Assembly: GCF_033958435.1 (NCBI RefSeq)
Contig: NC_134139.1
Span: 201,607,501-201,671,500, forward strand
DNA length: 64,000 bases
DNA from: Carettochelys insculpta
Lineage: Eukaryota > Chordata > Testudines > Carettochelyidae
Direction: 5' to 3'
The notes beneath the pieces are model-generated. The model saw only the letters and a list, made by a program, of their open reading frames with translations. It had not been told where the DNA came from and did not search any database. Positions 31,108 through 44,045 of the stretch are shown here, piece after piece. Positions within the stretch are counted from its first letter, which is position 1; every line of letters begins with the position of its first letter. Position numbers and translations under genes: made by a program.

Positions 31108-32647
31108 ATGGTGTGCCCTGGGAACCTGCAGGAATACTTATTCCAGTTATAGTCTGAGTTTACTCCCAAACAGCAATTATAAATTGTGTATGTCTAAAGA
31201 GATCAAATTAGAAGTAACACACATCTTTACTTTACAACTTAAGGAAACGGGTACAGACTAAACTTGAATAATAAATAATCAATTCATATACACAGAAATA
31301 AATGAACTTTATATAAATAGCATGTGCACAGTTATCCCACACCAGAGTGTGCACTCTCCAGTCATCAGACTTGCAGATACCTGCTTGCTTTGGTGCGCAG
31401 CTGGTGTTCCACTAGATCACAGCCAGCTTTGTGAGGGTTCTGTGTGTCACACCAGGCAAGGCAACAAGCTGACCAGCTCCTCTGACCCTGGCGCTTGCCC
31501 CTGCAGCACTTTAATAGGCACAAATAATTACAGCTCCTTCTCTGCAGGGCCTCTCATCAGCAGGCTCACCACAAAGCAGTTCCTGGTGGGGAGAAAACTC
31601 CACACCTGGCCTGAAGTAGTATCTTCTGTCATGGGCCACAGCCTACCCACCACAGCAGTCTTAACTCTCCAAAAACAGGGAGATAACTATCTTCTTCCCC
31701 CAGCCTGGCCAAAAAAACACACTTCCCAAAGCATCATGGGAGTTGTCGTCTCTACAGCCAGATTGCAGCACAAAGGATGGTCCCAGTAACAGTCAGAGGC
31801 TCCTACAGACAGAGGAGCCTACATTATTATAAGGTATTGTAATCCTCCTGCCGGAAGGAGTCGGCAGCAACCAGGGCCGGGTTCAACATCTAGGGGTTCC
31901 TTTTCATCCATCTTACGCAGAACCGGCTCAAGCCCCCACCCAGTAGCCTGGGAAATTCACACACCCTGAGCGCCTCAGAGAGGCAATCCTTCCCCACTCG
32001 CAAGCACAGAGTCTGAGTGTAGAAAAGAACTTTTAATGAAAAAGACAGAAAGATCAGTTAGCATAAGCTTGGAAAATACCACACCCAGAGTTCATAACCA
32101 ATCCTCAAGTAACTGTCTAAGCTCAAATGCATTGAGCAATATCCTTGGCCTCTCAGGCTCCCCAGTCCAATACTGTAAACAGCCAATCCACACACCCAAC
32201 TTTCTTCGTACCCCCACTTCAAATGCCCCACTTACAACTCGGTCCAGTCCGTGCATGCCCTGACACCTCATGCTGATGCATTCCTTCATGGAACCTGAGG
32301 CAATGCCACCTTTGCTTTGGTCTGGCATTCTGCTTGCTCCTTGCCAGCTGCCACACTGGCCATCTGCCAGTTGCACCATCCTCCTGGTACTCCTCCTACA
32401 GACCATCCGCTGGTCACACAGTCCATCCACTGCTGCTGCTTCTACCAGCTGGCCACTGGTCTCAACATCCACCCACCAGTCATGCCATCATCTACTGCAC
32501 CTCCTACTAGTCAGCCACCAGTTGCACCATCTACTTTGGGCTTGGCATAAGGTAAAACCCCACAGCTTCAACTCACAGCATCTACCAAAGTAGAGCCTCA
32601 TGCAAGACACAAACAGTAGTATCCAGCTCTATCTTTTAAGAGGTGGG
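31108..32647. other. unclassified repeat-like interval
   Basis: No gene supported. Two stretches look like degraded LTR material: 31200-31810 and 31840-32600. The latter has CACC/CATC-rich imperfect repetition (CCACCAGTCATGCC, CCACCAGTTGCACC). Open frames are not family-like. Confidence 0.35.
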
Positions 32648-32948
32648 GGCTACGTCTACACATGCCCCAAACTTAGAAATGGCCACGTAAATGGCCATTT
32701 TGAAGTTTACTAATGAAGCGCTGAAATGCATATTCAGCACTTCATTCGCATGCAGGCGGCCGCGGCACTTCAAAATTGACACAGCTCACTGCCGCACATC
32801 TTGTCCAGACGGGGTTCCTTTTCGAAAGGACCCTGCCTATTCGAAGTCCCCTTATTCCCATCAGCTCATTCCAGCACTTCATTAGTAAACTTCAAAATGG
32901 CCATTTGCACGGCCATTTCAAAGTTTGGGGGCTCATGTAGACACGGCC
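32648..32948. mobile_element. MITE family A, internally deleted copy
   Basis: Ends GGCTACGTCTACACATGCCC and GCTCATGTAGACACGGCC; the right half is shortened relative to 28375-28791. Confidence 0.8.
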
Positions 32949-33599
32949 CGGGAGAGCTAATCAAACCAGGCAGATAGCTATATAGCTAACACTTACACAA
33001 GGCCAAAGCACTCACCTATCTAGTTCAATCTATATACCTTACCTTTTGCTTTCCCATGGTTTAAACCAGGGGAGCCCTGTGTAATCCATGTCTTATGCAG
33101 TTATGATGACTAGACTGTCCCCCACAATGACTTGGAGCATTGGTGAGATTTCACAATTCTGATACCAAGTGATGGCATAAATTGTGATTTTACAAAAATG
33201 TGTTTACAACAGACAAAATCTCATGCTTCCTCACTACTTAGGCTTTGTTTGAAAGGTATCATATATGCAAACCTTTGCATTCTCATGCAAATGATCTTTG
33301 GGATACAATCCCTCCCAGCCTTCAGCAGCATTGAGTTCCTGCTGGCACATTCCTTACAGTATGTATATTTTAATAGGAAAAGGGAGGTATAATTAAGGCA
33401 GTCAGAAAAAGCTTAAGAAACTTTTTAAAGGAGTAAAAGCTTGAATATAGATTCTGTAACAAGAGTGTTGTCTTTGAGGAAATTTTACTAACAAAAAGAG
33501 ATGAACTTAAAGAGTGTTGCAAACACTTCCTAAGAAGCTATCTATTTAAAACAGAATAGCGGTAATGTAATACATATTTGCAGTTAACTAGACAATCCA

Positions 33600-34886
33600 T
33601 CTGTTAGAACATTTGTGTATCTGTCTTCTGTGAATCCACCTATCTGTCTGTAGAGCCCATTTGTTCAAGAATTCCTCCAAAAAGTAAGAATTAGGGTCAC
33701 CACATTTGGTATGCAGCTTTATCTTGCCCTCATTTAAAGCAAGGTCACAGTTTGCTTGTGCCAGAAATATGGGAAGTGCCTGGAATGGGAATATTTTCCA
33801 GAGCATAGAAAGGGAAGGGGCACAGACAGGAGGGATGCTAATTCTGCAGAGTGGCCACTGGGGGCATCAGGCAACAGACAGCTCCACATGCCCACCAGAC
33901 ACCAGACCTGGTAAGTAGCCCCAAAGCTCCACGCAGTCTTAGAAGAGGGGAGCCCCCTTCCATCAGCTCCCACCCCACACTCCCAGAACCCAGCTTCAGT
34001 CTGAGGGGCAGCTGGGGGTTGGGGATGGCTCCTAGAGACTCACCACTCCCCCCGACAGGCTGCAGGCTGGGATAGCGGAAATGGACCCCCACAAACAGGC
34101 TGCAGGTCCTCAGAGCTCCCCAGACAAGCTGCACAGCAAAGGGTTGACCACTGGAGGTTGGAGTTAGCCTGCAGACCTCCTCTCCACACCCTGGACAAAT
34201 TGAAGGGTGGACCCAGCCCCCTAAGCACCAGAACCTCCCAACAAGAAGTAGGCGCAATCCAGTGACTGAAGCCCTGGACCCCTAGGGGCAGCTGCGAGCT
34301 GGGGAGTGTGGCCACAGCCTCCCAAGAGGAGCTGCCACTAAAGAACTCCACCCTCACTGCAACAGAAGGTCCTGGTAATCTCCCTTCACCCTGGGCTACA
34401 AGCCATCAATCCTAACCCCCTGCCCCAACTCTTCCAACCCCACCTCCTCCTCTTAGTCCTCCACTCCCTTCCATGATCCTCCCAACCCCCACACCTCTGC
34501 TCTCACTACTGACTCCTGCACCTCCACCCCCTCCCTCAGATTCCACCTTCTTCCCTGAGTCAAGTCCTCCAACACCCAAACCCCTGCCCCAAGTCCTACT
34601 CCTCATCCCCTGCCATGAGTGCCCCAACCCTTTCACTGACACCTGCACATCATCCCCTGTCCTGACCCCCATACCCGCCTCACCTGAGCTCTCTAGTCCC
34701 TGCCCTGAATCAATGCACACTACAGTCCTTTCTCTGAGCCCCACACACCTCTAACATGAAGCCCTGCCTCCCTCACCTCCAACCCCCTGCCCTGAGCCCC
34801 ATCATTGCAATAAAGCATGTACAAATTCCATTTAATTAAAAAATTACCACAGCTAAAGACCTGAGCAATCTGGGCACATCTGCTAG
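33600..34886 (+). mobile_element. Helitron-like element (tentative)
   Basis: 1.29 kb from A|TCTGTTAGAAC to GCACATCTGCTAG|T, i.e. 5' TC, 3' CTAG and an A/T target, as in Helitrons. The 5' part matches 18482-18790 and 5215-5400. The interior is C-rich (34380-34800 CT-rich minisatellite). No Rep/helicase ORF is seen. Confidence 0.4.
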
Positions 34887-35040
34887 TATAATTATGAAAA
34901 TACCTGGGGGGATGCTAGTTCCAGCTCACTGCCCCATCACAGCTTCTCATGGCGCTGTTGGTGTCCTTTGCCCAGTGGATTCTCATTTATTGTCCACTTC
35001 CAATGACACATTGCATTTGGTGCTGCCAAATGAGCAGAAG

Positions 35041-35738
35041 CGGGAAGAAAGAGGAAGAAGATTATGAGGAGAGATGTTACCAAGGGCTCTGGAAAGCTTG
35101 ACAAGGGTTTGAATGAATATGACCCAGAAAGGTCAGGTGTCCAAAGCCTCTATGCCACCCTTAGAAATGCTCGCATATTTACCTGGCTGCAATTTAAGTC
35201 CAATCACTTCTTGTTATTTGTTTTATATCACATTTTTTTAAAAAATAATCTCTTCTTATAGGTTTGGTTGCGTTAAATTTAAAATTTCCATAAACACATG
35301 TAAAATGCTAATTAAATATGGCACAAAATTAATCCACAGATGCACACAGCTATAGCCAGTGCTTCCTAGGAACTGCTGTGTTCCGAAATTCCTCTCTGCA
35401 CTTGCACCCTGGTTTAAATGTTATGGGAGGCATTTCTTTGTCTTCAAAGGACTTTTAATCACACAATAGATGTTTGCTAGGTGTAAATTTGCATATTACA
35501 ACTAGTAAAAGAATTGTTAAATGTATTTTCCCGAAATTCTCCAGGAACATTTATGGTGCTGCACAAGTAATAATCAAGATTACTAACTGTTGGAGCACAA
35601 ACTTAATAAACGTGCCATGTCTGAAAACAGAATTTCAACAGATCCACATTTCACAATTCCCAGCAGCCCACACACACTCTCTGTCTCCTCTTGGAGTCTT
35701 TTCCCCCAGCAACACTGAGTTCCAGACAAACTTCCGCC
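35041..35738 (+). repeat. defensin-unit upstream region of D4
   Basis: Homologous to the upstream DNA of D5 (44520-45199) and D6 (59900-60640), and to D2 (10920-11197). Near the expected TATA the sequence reads CCCACACACACTCTCTG instead of CCCATAAATAGAGAC, so the core promoter element is lost. Confidence 0.65.
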
Positions 35739-35796
35739 ATTAAGATTTTCCACCTTCTCTTTCATGTCTTTTTCCTGGCACTGCAAAGCCATCCAG
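35739..35796 (+). pseudogene. beta-defensin D4, exon-1 relic
   Basis: 58 bases align base-for-base with the other exon 1 copies and keep a good donor (CCAG|GTAAGATC), but the start codon is ATT instead of ATG and the signal core has a charged-type change (LLFHVFFLALQSHP). The TATA block is also lost. Intron-1-like sequence continues to ~36230, where a minus-strand LINE begins. No exon 2 with the six-cysteine pattern was found before the next unit at 45.1 kb. A dead remnant. Confidence 0.85.
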
Positions 35797-36237
35797 GTAA
35801 GATCAAAATGAACTGAAAGGGCAATATAGAGAGACATTTGTGAGTCTATTTTAAGGTTTCCTAGAACTTTATATCATGTGTCCAATATACTTTTTTCTGA
35901 ACAGTAGTATGGTTCTCAACAGGAACTTGACATGTGAAAGAAGAATAGTTCAGAAATCAGAAAGGCGGCACTAATGTGCCTATTAAGATCTATTCAGATT
36001 TGGCTGTTTAAATATCGCTAACATTGCACCTTCTGAAGTCCCAAGACACTGGTTGTTGCTGTTATGCTACTCGCTTATCTTCTCAAACACCTGGAAGAAA
36101 ACATAAAATCGTTCCCTGTAAAGTTTGCAGGTGACAAAAATTGAGACAGGTCAATGATGCAGAGGGATTTGAATCCCTGGTTAAGCTGGACACAAGCAAA
36201 CAATCACAGAGCTAAATCCACATATATATGGCCCCTT

Positions 36238-38900
36238 TTTGTCTCAAGAAAGGGTGGTTAGCAGTGGAGGTGAGGCTCTATGGGCAGTGTTTTAATCTGC
36301 AGCTTCTCTCGTGGCTTATCTGCCCAATATTGGATTTGCACGGTCGACTGCAATAACCGCATGTCAGTCTATTTCTGAATTCTTGAGTCTGAGAGAGGAT
36401 GATGTGCCCTGTGACAGCAATCATCGCTAGGTATTTCCATCTGATGATGTAGAGTCCCAGGAGTTTCGATAAATGTTGAACTTTTTCATGGTGTTTTTGC
36501 ATGTACCCTTGAATCTTAGCTTTAGTCTTCCTCTTGTTCTTAACCCACATGACTGTTTCCCTCAGAGGATTTCTTTGGGAAGACATTCATAACCCATTCT
36601 TCTCACATGACTAAAACAACCTAGTCTTCTGCTGTTGAGGATTGCTATGAGGCTGGATATACCAGATCTTGACAGTGCATCTGCATTTGAAACTTTATCT
36701 TGCCAGTTGATGTTCATAATTCTGTGGAGGCAGTGAAAATGGAAGCTGTTCAATTTTTAATCCTGGTTTGAGTAGGTGGTCCATCCCGCAGAACCATATA
36801 GCAGTATAGTCACTACACATGCCTGGTAGATTAGTATCTTTGTTTTTACTGTCAGTTTAGGATTGTTCCATTCACATGTCATAAATCCACCAAAAATAGT
36901 AACTGCCTTCCCAGTTCTGATGTTCAGTTCTTCGTCCATGGATAGGTTTGTGGTGACAGTAGATCCAAGGTAACAGAATTGTTGAACCACATCTAATGGG
37001 CTGTTACCCAGAATGACATTGGGTCACTGGCATATACCTTGAGTGCATACAACAGTTTTCTTCATGCTTATGTCAAGGAAACACAACTTGCAGGCTGTGG
37101 GTAGAGAATTCATCAGTGACTATAGAGTGTCTTCATTATGAGCGATAAGAGCTGCATCATCTGTGAAGAGGAGTTCCCTAATGTGGACTTTCTTGACCTT
37201 AGTTTTGGCCTTGAGTCTTGCCAGGTTGTAGAGACATCCATCTAATCTTATGTGGAGAAATACATCGCTGTGTGAGTTTTGAAATGCGCAATTTAGTAGA
37301 ACTGAAAAGAATATGCTGAAGAGGGTAGGGGCAAGAACACACCCTTGTTTGACTCTGCTGTTCATTGCAAATGGTTTTAATGTAAATCCATCATATTTCT
37401 CTGTTGCTTTCATGTTTTCGTGAAAGGCTATTATGAGCTTGAGTAGGGTTGGTGGACAGCCCATCTTGGTTAATACTCTGTACAATCCCGATCTACTAAC
37501 ATTTGTCATAATTTTCATCAATATAGTCTTTGTTAGAGAATTTACTTGTTTCAAAGGCAGATTTGGCAAATTCGTATACTGCATCTCTGAGCATGGACAA
37601 TGTTTCATCAATGGTTTGTTCATCAGGTTTGTGGTCCATTTTGCGAGTAATGTGTTCCATATTGTGAAGACACGGCATTTCAGTGCATCTCTGGTATTGA
37701 GGGTATTGATTTTTGGCTTATTGCATTCCTTTGTCATATAGAGTTTCTTTGGGACAATTTTCACTCTGCTGATGATCAAGGAGTGATCAGTGTCATAATC
37801 TGGGGTGTGATGTGTGTGTGTAATTATGACAGCATTGTGATGTTTCCTGCGTACCAATACAAGGTCAAGTTGATGCTGGTGACCAGATCTGGAGTGGCAC
37901 CATTAAACTTTGTGACACTCTTTCAAGTTAAAGAAAGTATTAGTGATGCAGAGCTGTTTCTGAGAGCTGAATTACAGAAGTCTTTGACCACTTTCATTCA
38001 TTTTCTCGATACTGTGATGACTGAGGCAGATGGGCCAGGACTGATGGTTGCATCCAACTCTTGTATTGAAGTCACCAAGAATGTACAGTTGTTTGCCATT
38101 TGGAAAGGAGTTGATAACTTTCCGAAGATTATAATGAAGGCAGTCCTTGTCTTCAGCAAACGATGCCAACGTGGGTGGATAAGTACTGATGATGTTGACT
38201 TCTGAGATGTTGCAGATCTTCAGGGTTGTAATACATTCCAATTCAGCTGTGGGCATATTGATAGATGTCAGCAGATTGCTCTGACCAGCAAATCCAGCTC
38301 CACAGAGGTGGTGTTCCTCTGAACTCGAGCCTTTCCAGGAGAAAGTGCAGTTGGTTTCTTTCACTGACCCATCATCTGCCAACCTGGTTTCCTGGAGAGC
38401 AGTGATGTTGACATTCCACTTGTGTAGCTGTTGATCTGTGACTGCTGTTTTGCATATTGAGTCAGTGTTCGTAAGGTCATGGGCAGAGTCAAGTCCTGGA
38501 CACATTGTCTGCACGTTCCAGCTACCGAGCCAGAGGCAAGTTGATTTGTTATTTTGTTTTATGGGTGGGTATGTCATTTACATCTACTTTTTGATTTCTG
38601 GTCTATTACCATGCACCCCATGAGGCAGGCAGATGTGGTGGGTCAGGACCTTATTGACCGGTGGCTGCCTGGCTTGAGGCGGGTGGTAGCTGACCAGTGA
38701 AGCATGATGACTCCTCCCACCAATGAAAGTGACCCGTGGCGTCCTCTTCTTTGCCAGTTGAGGAGGGCTTATAACCCATAACTGCCACTTCCCATGTTGT
38801 TTCCATTGTATCAGCCAGGATGGAGTGTCCTCTCCACTTGGCACCCTCTCACATGCTGCATTGCCTGGGTTAGTGTTCGGAGCAAGTGCGTTGCCCGTGC
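36238..38900 (-). mobile_element. non-LTR retrotransposon, minus strand
   Basis: 5'-region at ~38.9 kb, 3' end at ~36.24 kb. Minus frames give, in order, an AP-endonuclease (GSWNVQTM, ALQETRLAD, LGDFNTRVG; 38577-37972), a reverse transcriptase (LYRVLTKMGCPPTLLKLI, RVKQGCVLAPTLFSIFFS, LLFTDDAALIAHNEDTL; 37857-37120) and a C-terminal part (MVQQFCYLGSTVTTN, IYQACVVTILLYGSAGWTT; 36990-36562). Frames are broken. The layout resembles RTE/Jockey-like APE LINEs; the clade is not certain. It occupies the place of D4 intron 1/exon 2. Confidence 0.85.
36562..38577 (-). pseudogene. endonuclease/reverse transcriptase ORF, disrupted
   Basis: The single ORF2-type protein of the retrotransposon at 36238-38900, in at least four pieces (38577-37972, 37857-37120, 36990-36757, 36753-36562) separated by stops or frameshifts. 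The endonuclease Glu (QETRL) and Asp/Asn (GDFN) motifs are present. The RT catalytic box reads FTDD where F/YADD is usual, an Ala-to-Thr change. Incapable of making a full protein. Confidence 0.8.
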
Positions 38901-40799
38901 GGCACTGTCCCCCTCTCAGTTGCCCCAGTTGACTCCAAAGGAAAGACAGAAGTCAGTACATCTGGAACTGAGGTGACTGCAAGGAGATGCCACAAAGCAG
39001 GTTTGATGAATCCTCTCTGCTAACCGGTCATGGGATGTGGTGGGGATTGCGGGCAGGGGGGTGTTGGGAGAGAGCCAGACAGGAGGGTGCGGAGGGTGAG
39101 GGCTGTTATATGAGGGGTGTTGGGAGCAAGCTGGGCCGCAGGGTGTGGGGGGGAGGCTGTGGGTAGGGGGGAGCTCAGCGACAGGGGAGTGAGCAGTGGC
39201 GGGGAGGATCAAGCCAGCCCGATCCTCTCTATCATTTGCCATGTGTTATTGCTTCTTGATCACATGGTCCTCCGTGAGCCCTAAGCAGGGGCAGCAGCAA
39301 CAGTGCCAGCAGCCATGGGCACCGGCTGGGCAGTGTGGACCCCCAAGTGTGATGGCAGGTGGGCGGACTAAGTGACTTCTGCCCCCTCATTCTGCATGAG
39401 ATGAGGGCCTGGGATAGTTGGGTCCCTGGATTATTTTGGTTAATTCAAACGGCATGTGTACTATGATGTGGTCACCGGAATTCAAGGGAGTGTGACTCCT
39501 TATGTCACCTCAGGGAAGTCAACCCTGTCTGAAAATTCCCCACTGCCTTGTGGGTGGGTTCAGGAGGGCCAAAGGCTACGGGAGTAAATCCAGACAGAAA
39601 GTCCAGAGTGGAGTAAACATCTATCACATTACAAATATGTAATGGGGTCATGAAAAGTATGGTTTGATGTTATTTAAGGACTGTCTTGTACTCACATGCA
39701 TTGTGGCTCTTGAATTATTGAGTTAAGGAACACACTGTGTCAATCCTTTAGAATCTAAAAATCCAGTGATTTATTAAAAGTAGAAAAAAGAAGAGGCTGA
39801 GAATAAAACTGTTAAAGCAATCAAATTCCATACAATTATGCTTCAGGCTTGCAGCAAAGGTGGAACAGACTGCTACGTTTTAGTAGCTGGACTACAGCCT
39901 TTGCTAGAATGGGTCATCAGTCCTTCTGGGTTTAAGTTCATAGCAAAGGTGCACCTGAAGTGATGGTCTGGAGTGAAGACAACAATGGAGGAACCCCTGG
40001 GCCCTCATTATACTCTCATCCATGAGAAGGGAATTCTGTTGTTCTCCTGTGCCAAAGCATGCCCAAGATAGAGCATGTCATATGAGCAAGTTGTCAGTCT
40101 GTCCTTCTTAGGAAATTAGCCATTGCCTATCTGTTGGCCTGCATTTCTCAGCAAAGGTCCTTGGATGTGTATTAGAACCTAGTAAGTCCTTTTGTTAGTC
40201 AACTGCTTGACCAGTAATTCTTTCACAATAGATTGCTAAGTCTCCTCTTGAGGTTTCCCAGAAGCAAACATTTCAAATACAAGTCCATAACCAATACTTA
40301 TAAAGTCAAATTTAAAAATTTTACGTGCATATGAACAGTACAAAGAGAATCAGCGAATCATAAGCTTTCAGTAGACAATACACATGCCCTACTTTCTACA
40401 AGATTTGATGCAAACATAGAATATTGGTTGCGAAAATGCTTCATACACTTCAGAATTTAGTAACTTCAGAATTCTGTACCCAGCTCAGAAGCTTCAGTAT
40501 TTTTCCTGTATTCCCATTCTCCATTCCCATCACCTCTTTCTAAGCAGGCCAAAATATACCTGCAATGTCCTACCCCAATCACAAACCTTACAACTTATGT
40601 TCATGTTCTCTTTTGGAGGACAGTGAGTCTGGAGTCTTTTTTCACACCTCTTTTGCATCTCATAGAGGGGTGAGGAGTGGAGTAGTGCTCAGGCCAAGGC
40701 CAGGCTTTACTTTGGTGTTTAGTGTTTCTTGTACCTGTCCTATCATATTTGAAATGGTCAACCTAACTTTGAATTTTGCTATTCTTACAACTTTGTCTC
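38900..40799. other. non-coding interval
   Basis: No gene recognised. 39720-40560 is AT-rich and may be old LTR material on the minus strand (rev. complement of TTTATTAAAAG gives a poly(A)-like signal), but this is weak. Confidence 0.35.
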
Positions 40800-41104
40800 A
40801 GGGAAATTCCGTTGTCTTTGTGTAGAATATCTTGTGCCATCCTAGTTTACATAAGACACGTTTGACCGCAGTGGTTTGTGGAAAATGTCTTGGGACATAT
40901 TACGAACATTTGTTGGTTTAGCCATAGTCACTAACTTCCTTCTGCAGGCCACTTCTCGTTGTCCTTTCCCAGTTTTGTTCCTTGGCCAACTTGATGTGAC
41001 TTTTCCCATGTGGTAATTTCTTTGTCAGCACCTTGATCTGCTGCATAAAAGTCAATTTTGAAGGTAGGAGACATTGTTTATGTTAGGTCTTTAGAATAAA
41101 AAAA
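40800..41104 (+). repeat. duplicated upstream block, copy 3
   Basis: Similar to 53750-54175 (ATCTTGTGCCATCC, GGNCACAGTGGTT, GAACATTTGTTGGTTTAG) and more distantly to 20421-20825. Followed directly by a decayed CR1, as in those blocks. Confidence 0.65.
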
Positions 41105-41900
41105 ATAGAGAACTGACAGGACCTTGAAGTGTGATCAAGTCCATCCTCGTCTTCTGAGGCACAGCAAAGTCAGCCTGAACCATATCTGACAGGTTTTCAC
41201 CCAGCCTGTTCTTAATAACTTCTGATCATGGAGATTCCACTGCTTCCATATGAAGCTCATTCCAGAGTTTAATTACCCTTTCAGTCTAAAAGTTTTCCAA
41301 ATGTCTAACCTAAAACCCCCTTGCTGAAAATTAAGTCCATTTCTTCTTCTCCCAGGAGTGAACTTCTTCTTTTCCTTCTTCAGCAAATCTGGAAAACAAT
41401 TGATCCCCATCCTATTCATATATCTCTTTATATATTGGAAGGCTCTTTTTGATCATCCATTCCATCTTCTTTCCAGAAGAATAAACATTCCAAGTTATCT
41501 TTGCCTTTCCCTGTAGACAGTGCTTCCTGTAAGCTGAGAAGTTGGGCAGTTGCCCATGAGATATTCAGGTTCTGCCCAGCCAATTAGCAGAGCGCCCACA
41601 ACCACCCATGGCTGGCAGCATATATATCTGTTGGTGGCGCACATCCACACGTGCCTAGCTGCACATAAAAAAATTTAGTCCTTCCATGGATGGAAAAAAT
41701 AGAGGGCACCCTGATCATAGGTCAGTTTTTCTAAACCTTTGGTCATTTTTCTTGCTGTCCTCTGGACTCTCTCCCATCTGTCCACATCTTTCCTTAAGTT
41801 TGGCACCAACAACCAGATACAGTCCTCCAGCTGGGGCTTTACTAGTACTGACCAGAACAGGACAATTACCAACAGGCTCTTATGTATAATACCTGTTTTA
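41105..41900 (-). mobile_element. CR1 LINE 3' part with internal repeat insertion
   Basis: Minus-strand CR1 (plus-strand marker GAGATTCCACTGCTTCC; minus frame ..RWERVQRTARKMTKGLEKL..), interrupted at ~41520-41690 by the repeat also seen at 5050-5200, 17330-17500 and 27650-27830. Confidence 0.7.
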
Positions 41901-42927
41901 ATACACTACAGAATTATACTAGTCTGCTGTAAAACAGAACCACATTGTCGACTCATCAGACTTTTCCAAAGCTCGTTGCAGCCTGGGAGCTGCTTTACAT
42001 TCATTTCTGTCAGTTTTGTACCACAGTGAGGCTATTTAGTTGGTATAGATGTTCAGGCTACAATTTTGCCCCCACAAAAGTCTATGACAAACCTACCATT
42101 TACTTCCATGCAGCCAGGATTTCAACCAAGATTGTAATTTCCTCCAGACAGCAACTCGTCAACAGTAACAGTGACACAGAAAACATGGAATATATTTTAA
42201 TAATGTTTTATAGCAAGAATTCTTCACAGAAATTAGGTCTAGGCTCTTAAAACAGCCCAAAGAGCAGGTGCTGCTTTTCTGGCTCCATGAGGAGTTAGAT
42301 TGAGTAACAGCAACAGCCACTAGCAGAGCTAACCACAAACTCTCACTCAGTTATGAAGTAACTTTGTCTGGTACTGGTTTCTTCTGTTTTATTTGCTTTA
42401 TACCTAGAAGTTAATATCTGAGCTGCAAGGTCTACTTGGCAGCATAATGCACATTTTAGAAGCTATACAGCAAATTAAAATCCATCTGGAGTTTTCTCAA
42501 CAGAGCCTTGTAGTCAGAGGAAGTTTCAGTGTCAAGGTGATCTCACGAGAAAGGTACTGAAAATATTTTGGAGAAAGGTGTGTTTTTAAAAATCTGGCTG
42601 AAAAGCAGCTGGACTATTCATGTTTGTTTTCAATAAGTCTAGCTCAAATTAGCATGAAGTCCATTAAACGGATTAAAAGCTGTCTAAGTGATACAAAGCA
42701 TCATTACTAGAGTATATTTCTAGTGAAGATGTAACTTCCCATAGACAGACTGGTAGCTGAAATCTCTTGAGGTTAGTTCATGAGTCTCTGTAGTTTTAGC
42801 TAAAAGCCAGCTGTCTTGCAGCTAAACCTGTAGGGAAGACTCAGTCATCCTTTCCGTTGGTGGTCTAGGTGCCACTACATGGGACAGTAAACCACATGCC
42901 TATCTGTGAGGTTACCAAGGCTTGTAG

Positions 42928-42963
42928 GGATAGATAGGTAGATCGATAGATAGATAGATAGAT
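42928..42963. repeat. (GATA)n microsatellite
   Basis: TAGATAGGTAGATCGATAGA followed by further GATA units, at the head of a SINE-like copy (42964-43135). Confidence 0.85.
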
Positions 42964-43135
42964 GTGTAACCCCAGAGGGTCTGAGACCACTGACAAGGAA
43001 GAGTGAAGTATCTCCTGTACAGCCTTAGCTGAGAGTTGGTTATTCTCTAGCTCATGCAGGAGAGAACATGGCTTTAGCCTTTGCAGTTGAAAATTCATAC
43101 CCTCCAGCTGACAGCCTAGCTGTGTTGCTCTTACA
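42964..43135 (+). repeat. tRNA-derived SINE-like copy
   Basis: GTAACCCCAGAGGGTCTGAG, CAGCCTTAGCTGAGAG, then CTCTAGCTCATGCAGGAGA: the same order as at 9290 and 25270. 43140-44035 holds nothing else recognised. Confidence 0.5.
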
Positions 43136-44045
43136 GATAGACAGAGAGAGATCCTTTTATATGTCAAAGTAATCCTCAATAAAGTACAGTACAAAGGCAT
43201 TTGCTTTTAATAAAGAACCTAATATACTCAGCAGGTATACAATGAAACAAAAGAAAAGTGAAAATCTGTGCAGTGAAGCTTGGTGAAGTCTCCGAAGTCC
43301 TGCCTGGCCATTTCACTTGATGATCCATTGGACTGACATTGCTCAAGAGACCTCATAACGTAAGTAGCTACCCTGCCAACTCTCAGTGAAGTGTAGAGGA
43401 TAACCTGCTATGAGTACAAAGAGGACACCTGTTCTGTTCTGTTCTATAGGTCCAAAGTTTCTTATTAGTATGATGAGTGCTACACCAAGCAACCTGAGTT
43501 CAATGACTTTATAACACAGCAAGACTTATCATAAATGATCTGTCCTGGACAATGGTTAGTTTGTTACCCACTGAAAGAGATCTGTGAGGTATGGTATGTC
43601 CACACTACAATTGCTACAGAGGCATATCTGAGCTCTAAGGCTTAAATATGTCCCTTATCCAAATCTGACTCCACAGGCTCCATCCATGCAACAGTCAGAC
43701 AAGTCAGACATCCATGGCTGCCCTCAGGCTGTAAGGCTGTTTCACTACTGTCTAGATATCTGGGCTCGGGCTGCATTTTGGTTTCTAGGACTCTGTGAAA
43801 TAGGATGATCCCAAAGCCTGGGGTGTAGTCTGAGCCCAGAAATCTACAGAGCAAGGAAACCTCAAGAGCTGGAAACCTGTGATACAGAATCAACAGGAAC
43901 AGGGCTTGTGTTTTGTTTTTTACGGTGCAGACTTATCCATGGTGCATCTTCAAACAACAGAGACAGGGTTGACATGGAGGACACTGACTCAGAGATAAGA
44001 GGGATTGCTCACTGCCATCTCACAGGTCCTCATTGCTCTATTGAT

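Noticed and set aside
31322..31789. 155-codon frame with several cysteines
   Set aside because: Cysteine spacing fits no defensin pattern and the interval looks like degraded LTR DNA.
34412..34744. Gly-rich minus-strand frame
   Set aside because: Product of the CT-rich minisatellite.
42928..42963. GATA repeats as a CRISPR-like or regulatory array
   Set aside because: Simple tetranucleotide microsatellite without spacers; vertebrate context.
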